Shown here: piece by piece, positions 61,979-64,000 of the stretch
Numbering within the stretch: the first letter of the stretch is position 1
Layout: every line of letters begins with the position of its first letter
Assembly (NCBI RefSeq): GCF_035083965.1
Contig: NC_089730.1
Coordinates: forward strand, 18,352,242-18,416,241
Direction: 5' to 3'
From: Branchiostoma lanceolatum
Taxonomy: Eukaryota > Chordata > Leptocardii > Amphioxiformes > Branchiostomatidae
DNA: 64,000 bases
The notes under the pieces: generated by a model
Databases searched by the model: none
Told to the model about the DNA's origin: nothing
What the model saw: only the letters and a program-made list of their open reading frames with translations
Made by a program: the position numbers and the translations under genes

Positions 61979-63145
61979 TTTCTCTGTATTTACGACATGT
62001 TGTTAAAGGAGACAGTAGTGGCTAGGTATCCGTCCACCAGCTACATAGACTTGTGTCCATCATAACTTCCTGGTCGTGTATGACGATGTCGACACAGAAC
62101 ACTTTTGGACTGCAAAACCGTTCCTATGAAGAGAAAGAAAGCAGTGACTTACTTTCTGTTAAATGCGCTGGCATCTTATAAGGTAGATGGGACTATCAGA
62201 GCCAATTTTGATATCTCGCTAAGGCTGTAGTAGGCTCAATACAAAATCTCTTAATTAAGTACAAGATATTATATAGTCCATGAACATAACTTAGTCATAA
62301 TATAGTACATATGAACACAACAGACATACAATATTCCATAAGGACATAACTAAGACATGCTATGGAATATGTTAGCTACGAATCTTTACTTAAAACTATA
62401 ATTAGTTACACCGTGTTAGCTGTCTAGTGGTATTCGCTGTTGACTTCAACAGTAAAATGGTAATTTGATATGGAGCCACCATATATATTCCCATGTACAA
62501 CAAGTGTTCCCTCACAAATTTGCCCCTTCACGGTTTTCCCCTTTCACTGATTTACTGCAACATCTGTTTTCCATAACATTAGTATATCTGTTACAGGGCT
62601 AACATCTACGAGTATGTGCTGACAAAGAACACACGAAAGATGCCCCCCCCCCCCCCCCAACCGGAAGTCTAAGATTGAACCTACAAAACTCTGCGAGCTT
62701 GATTTGTGAAGCATAATAGCCCCTACACTTTCTTAAGCCAATGTGCAACGCAAACTAATTGCCTATCAAGTCAGTTGTAATCCCTGCACTGGGTCTGTCG
62801 TCATATATTTCTACGTTTCTAACTATTTAACTATTACTAATTAACTACAACAGTACTTTTTTACTCACCTGTACGGTTACACACCTGCATACACTTAAGG
62901 CATATTCACAGAGTCCGTAAAGTCTCACTCAAGTTTTACGGTTCTTCGCCCTTGAAGCAATGATGTACAGTTGGTGAATTCAAGCCTCAAAACCTTAGAC
63001 ATCCCGGTTCTAGAATCGTAAGAAGAGCCCGCGCCTGCTTTAACGTTACCTGAGCTATAGTCTGGCACAGTGATTTAAGGTTAAGGGTTAAGGTTCGGGT
63101 TACAGGTAAACAAACCAGGTGTACTTCGCATACGGTCCGCAAGGG
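61979..63145. other. TIR gene upstream region; no other gene recognised
   Basis: Would hold the promoter and 5' leader of the TIR gene. A 16-17 bp poly-C run lies at about 62,644-62,659. No further coding exon supported. Confidence 0.45.
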
Positions 63146-63221
63146 CTAGGGAGCTTTCGCTAATAACAACAGCCGGTCGTTTGTCAATGACCAAAGAAAT
63201 TGAACAATTCTTACAGTCGGG

Positions 63222-63648
63222 TGGCTCACACTTGATTCATGAAAGAAGGAGAAAGGCTCCGCAGATTTCTTGTCATTTGCAGTGCCAAACAGGTTGACAG
63301 CAACTTTATGTCCTGTAAAGATAATCTCAAAGTACATTTGTAGGTACATTTTGCAGTCCATATGCGGTCTTCGTAGAGAATCTTTTTCAGCAGTCAACCC
63401 GTCTTCCCGAAGGTATTGTACCCTTGTCTGACAAAGCCTAATGTTGTAGTCAGCATGGCCAATGATAACCGTACCTAGGTCAGTTTGTAACGTGATCCAC
63501 TTTGGATGTAAAAAGGTCAACAGCCAACAGTAATGTACCTGGCCTACAGTGACATGGATCAATATATCCTTGTTGCTTTTACCGTTTAACCTCAACCTTG
63601 TAACGTCTGGGTAACTTTTTATTAAAAAACACACTTGAAGTCTGGACC
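63222..63648 (-). CDS. Orphan internal exon of an unidentified gene
   Basis: A minus-strand frame is open for about 140 codons between a possible acceptor (ggtccag, exon starting at about 63,643) and a possible donor (aatcaagt|gtgagc, near 63,224). It reads VCFLIKSYPDVTRLRLNGK, later TVIIGHADYNIRLCQTRV and MYFEIIFTGHKVAVNLFG. No Met suits a start, so it would be an internal exon of a gene running in or out of the window. I do not recognise the domain. It may be weakly related to residues about 325-390 of the TIR protein (both have NI-x-L, then an aromatic strand ending F-x-G-x-x-V). It could also be a decayed repeat. Confidence 0.4.
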
Positions 63649-63659
63649 CACACCCTGCA

Positions 63660-64000
63660 TTTTAGAGTCAACGTTGTATACGATGTCATCTATATATGAA
63701 TAAGCCACATACATGTAAGATAAGAATGACAATGTCATGCCAATGGCAACATTATGTTTTATTAATTAAGAAAGCACAACTCATCAAAAATTAATGACTT
63801 GAAACAAGAAGACTCTAGCTTAGAAAGGTGTTTGATTAGGAGTGTTTTATTACTGTGTAATTTCTGACTATCCAACAATCTTGGGACTTTCTAGCGGTAG
63901 CATTTAGTATCAACTTTTCTTCCAAAATCCAAAGCGAAATTTCATATCTTGGTACTTCAATGACTACAAGACTTTGTTTCTGATATTTCACCAATTTTCC
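63660..64000. other. No gene recognised
   Basis: AT-rich end of window; no feature supported. Confidence 0.4.

Overview
The window is animal (deuterostome) genomic DNA, most likely from an amphioxus (Branchiostoma). This is an inference from the mix of content: intron-rich genes with GT-AG junctions, a GPI transamidase subunit, small Ly6-type GPI-anchored proteins, an active-looking cGAS-like/Mab-21 enzyme, a TIR protein, non-LTR retrotransposons including one with a 2A-like peptide and a C-C-W-V-H-C zinc motif, tRNA-derived SINEs and many palindromic TA-flanked MITEs. No species can be proved without a database search.

Layout. 1-36 kb holds no host gene I can support. It is repeat-rich: a 228-bp tandem duplication (4.2 kb), a TTAA-type MITE (6.8 kb), a 2A-bearing LINE ORF1 remnant (7.5 kb), a perfect palindromic MITE (8.4 kb), a truncated reverse transcriptase (13.7-15.1 kb), a 54-bp coding-like tandem repeat (16.9 kb), SINEs (9.6, 20.7-21.1, 22.3 kb), a 26-bp minisatellite whose units each form a GAAA-loop hairpin (23.1-24.6 kb), a LINE/Penelope-like remnant (24.8-25.7 kb), and tandem arrays at 28.9-29.6 and 33.8-35.4 kb. 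36-64 kb is gene-dense. In order it carries a Ly6 gene on the minus strand (36.5-38.5), PIGK on the plus strand (38.9-44.6, 11 exons), a cGAS-like nucleotidyltransferase gene on the minus strand (45.8-48.7), two Ly6 genes on the plus strand (50.5-52.6 and 53.4-55.8), a dead reverse transcriptase on the minus strand (56.4-57.1), a six-exon TIR gene on the minus strand (57.3-62.0) and one orphan exon on the minus strand (63.2-63.6).

How the genes fit together. PIGK is the catalytic subunit of the complex that attaches GPI anchors. The three Ly6 proteins around it have the signal peptide, CC-x-D-x-CN ending and hydrophobic tail of GPI-anchored substrates, and one of them is transcribed away from PIGK with start codons only 417 bp apart. 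The cGAS-like gene keeps the complete nucleotidyltransferase signature, and the TIR gene keeps the glutamate used by NAD-cleaving TIR domains. The right half is therefore a small immune-flavoured neighbourhood; any functional link between these genes is inference. The least familiar object is the 892-residue TIR protein, assembled here exon by exon, whose regions after the TIR domain I do not recognise.
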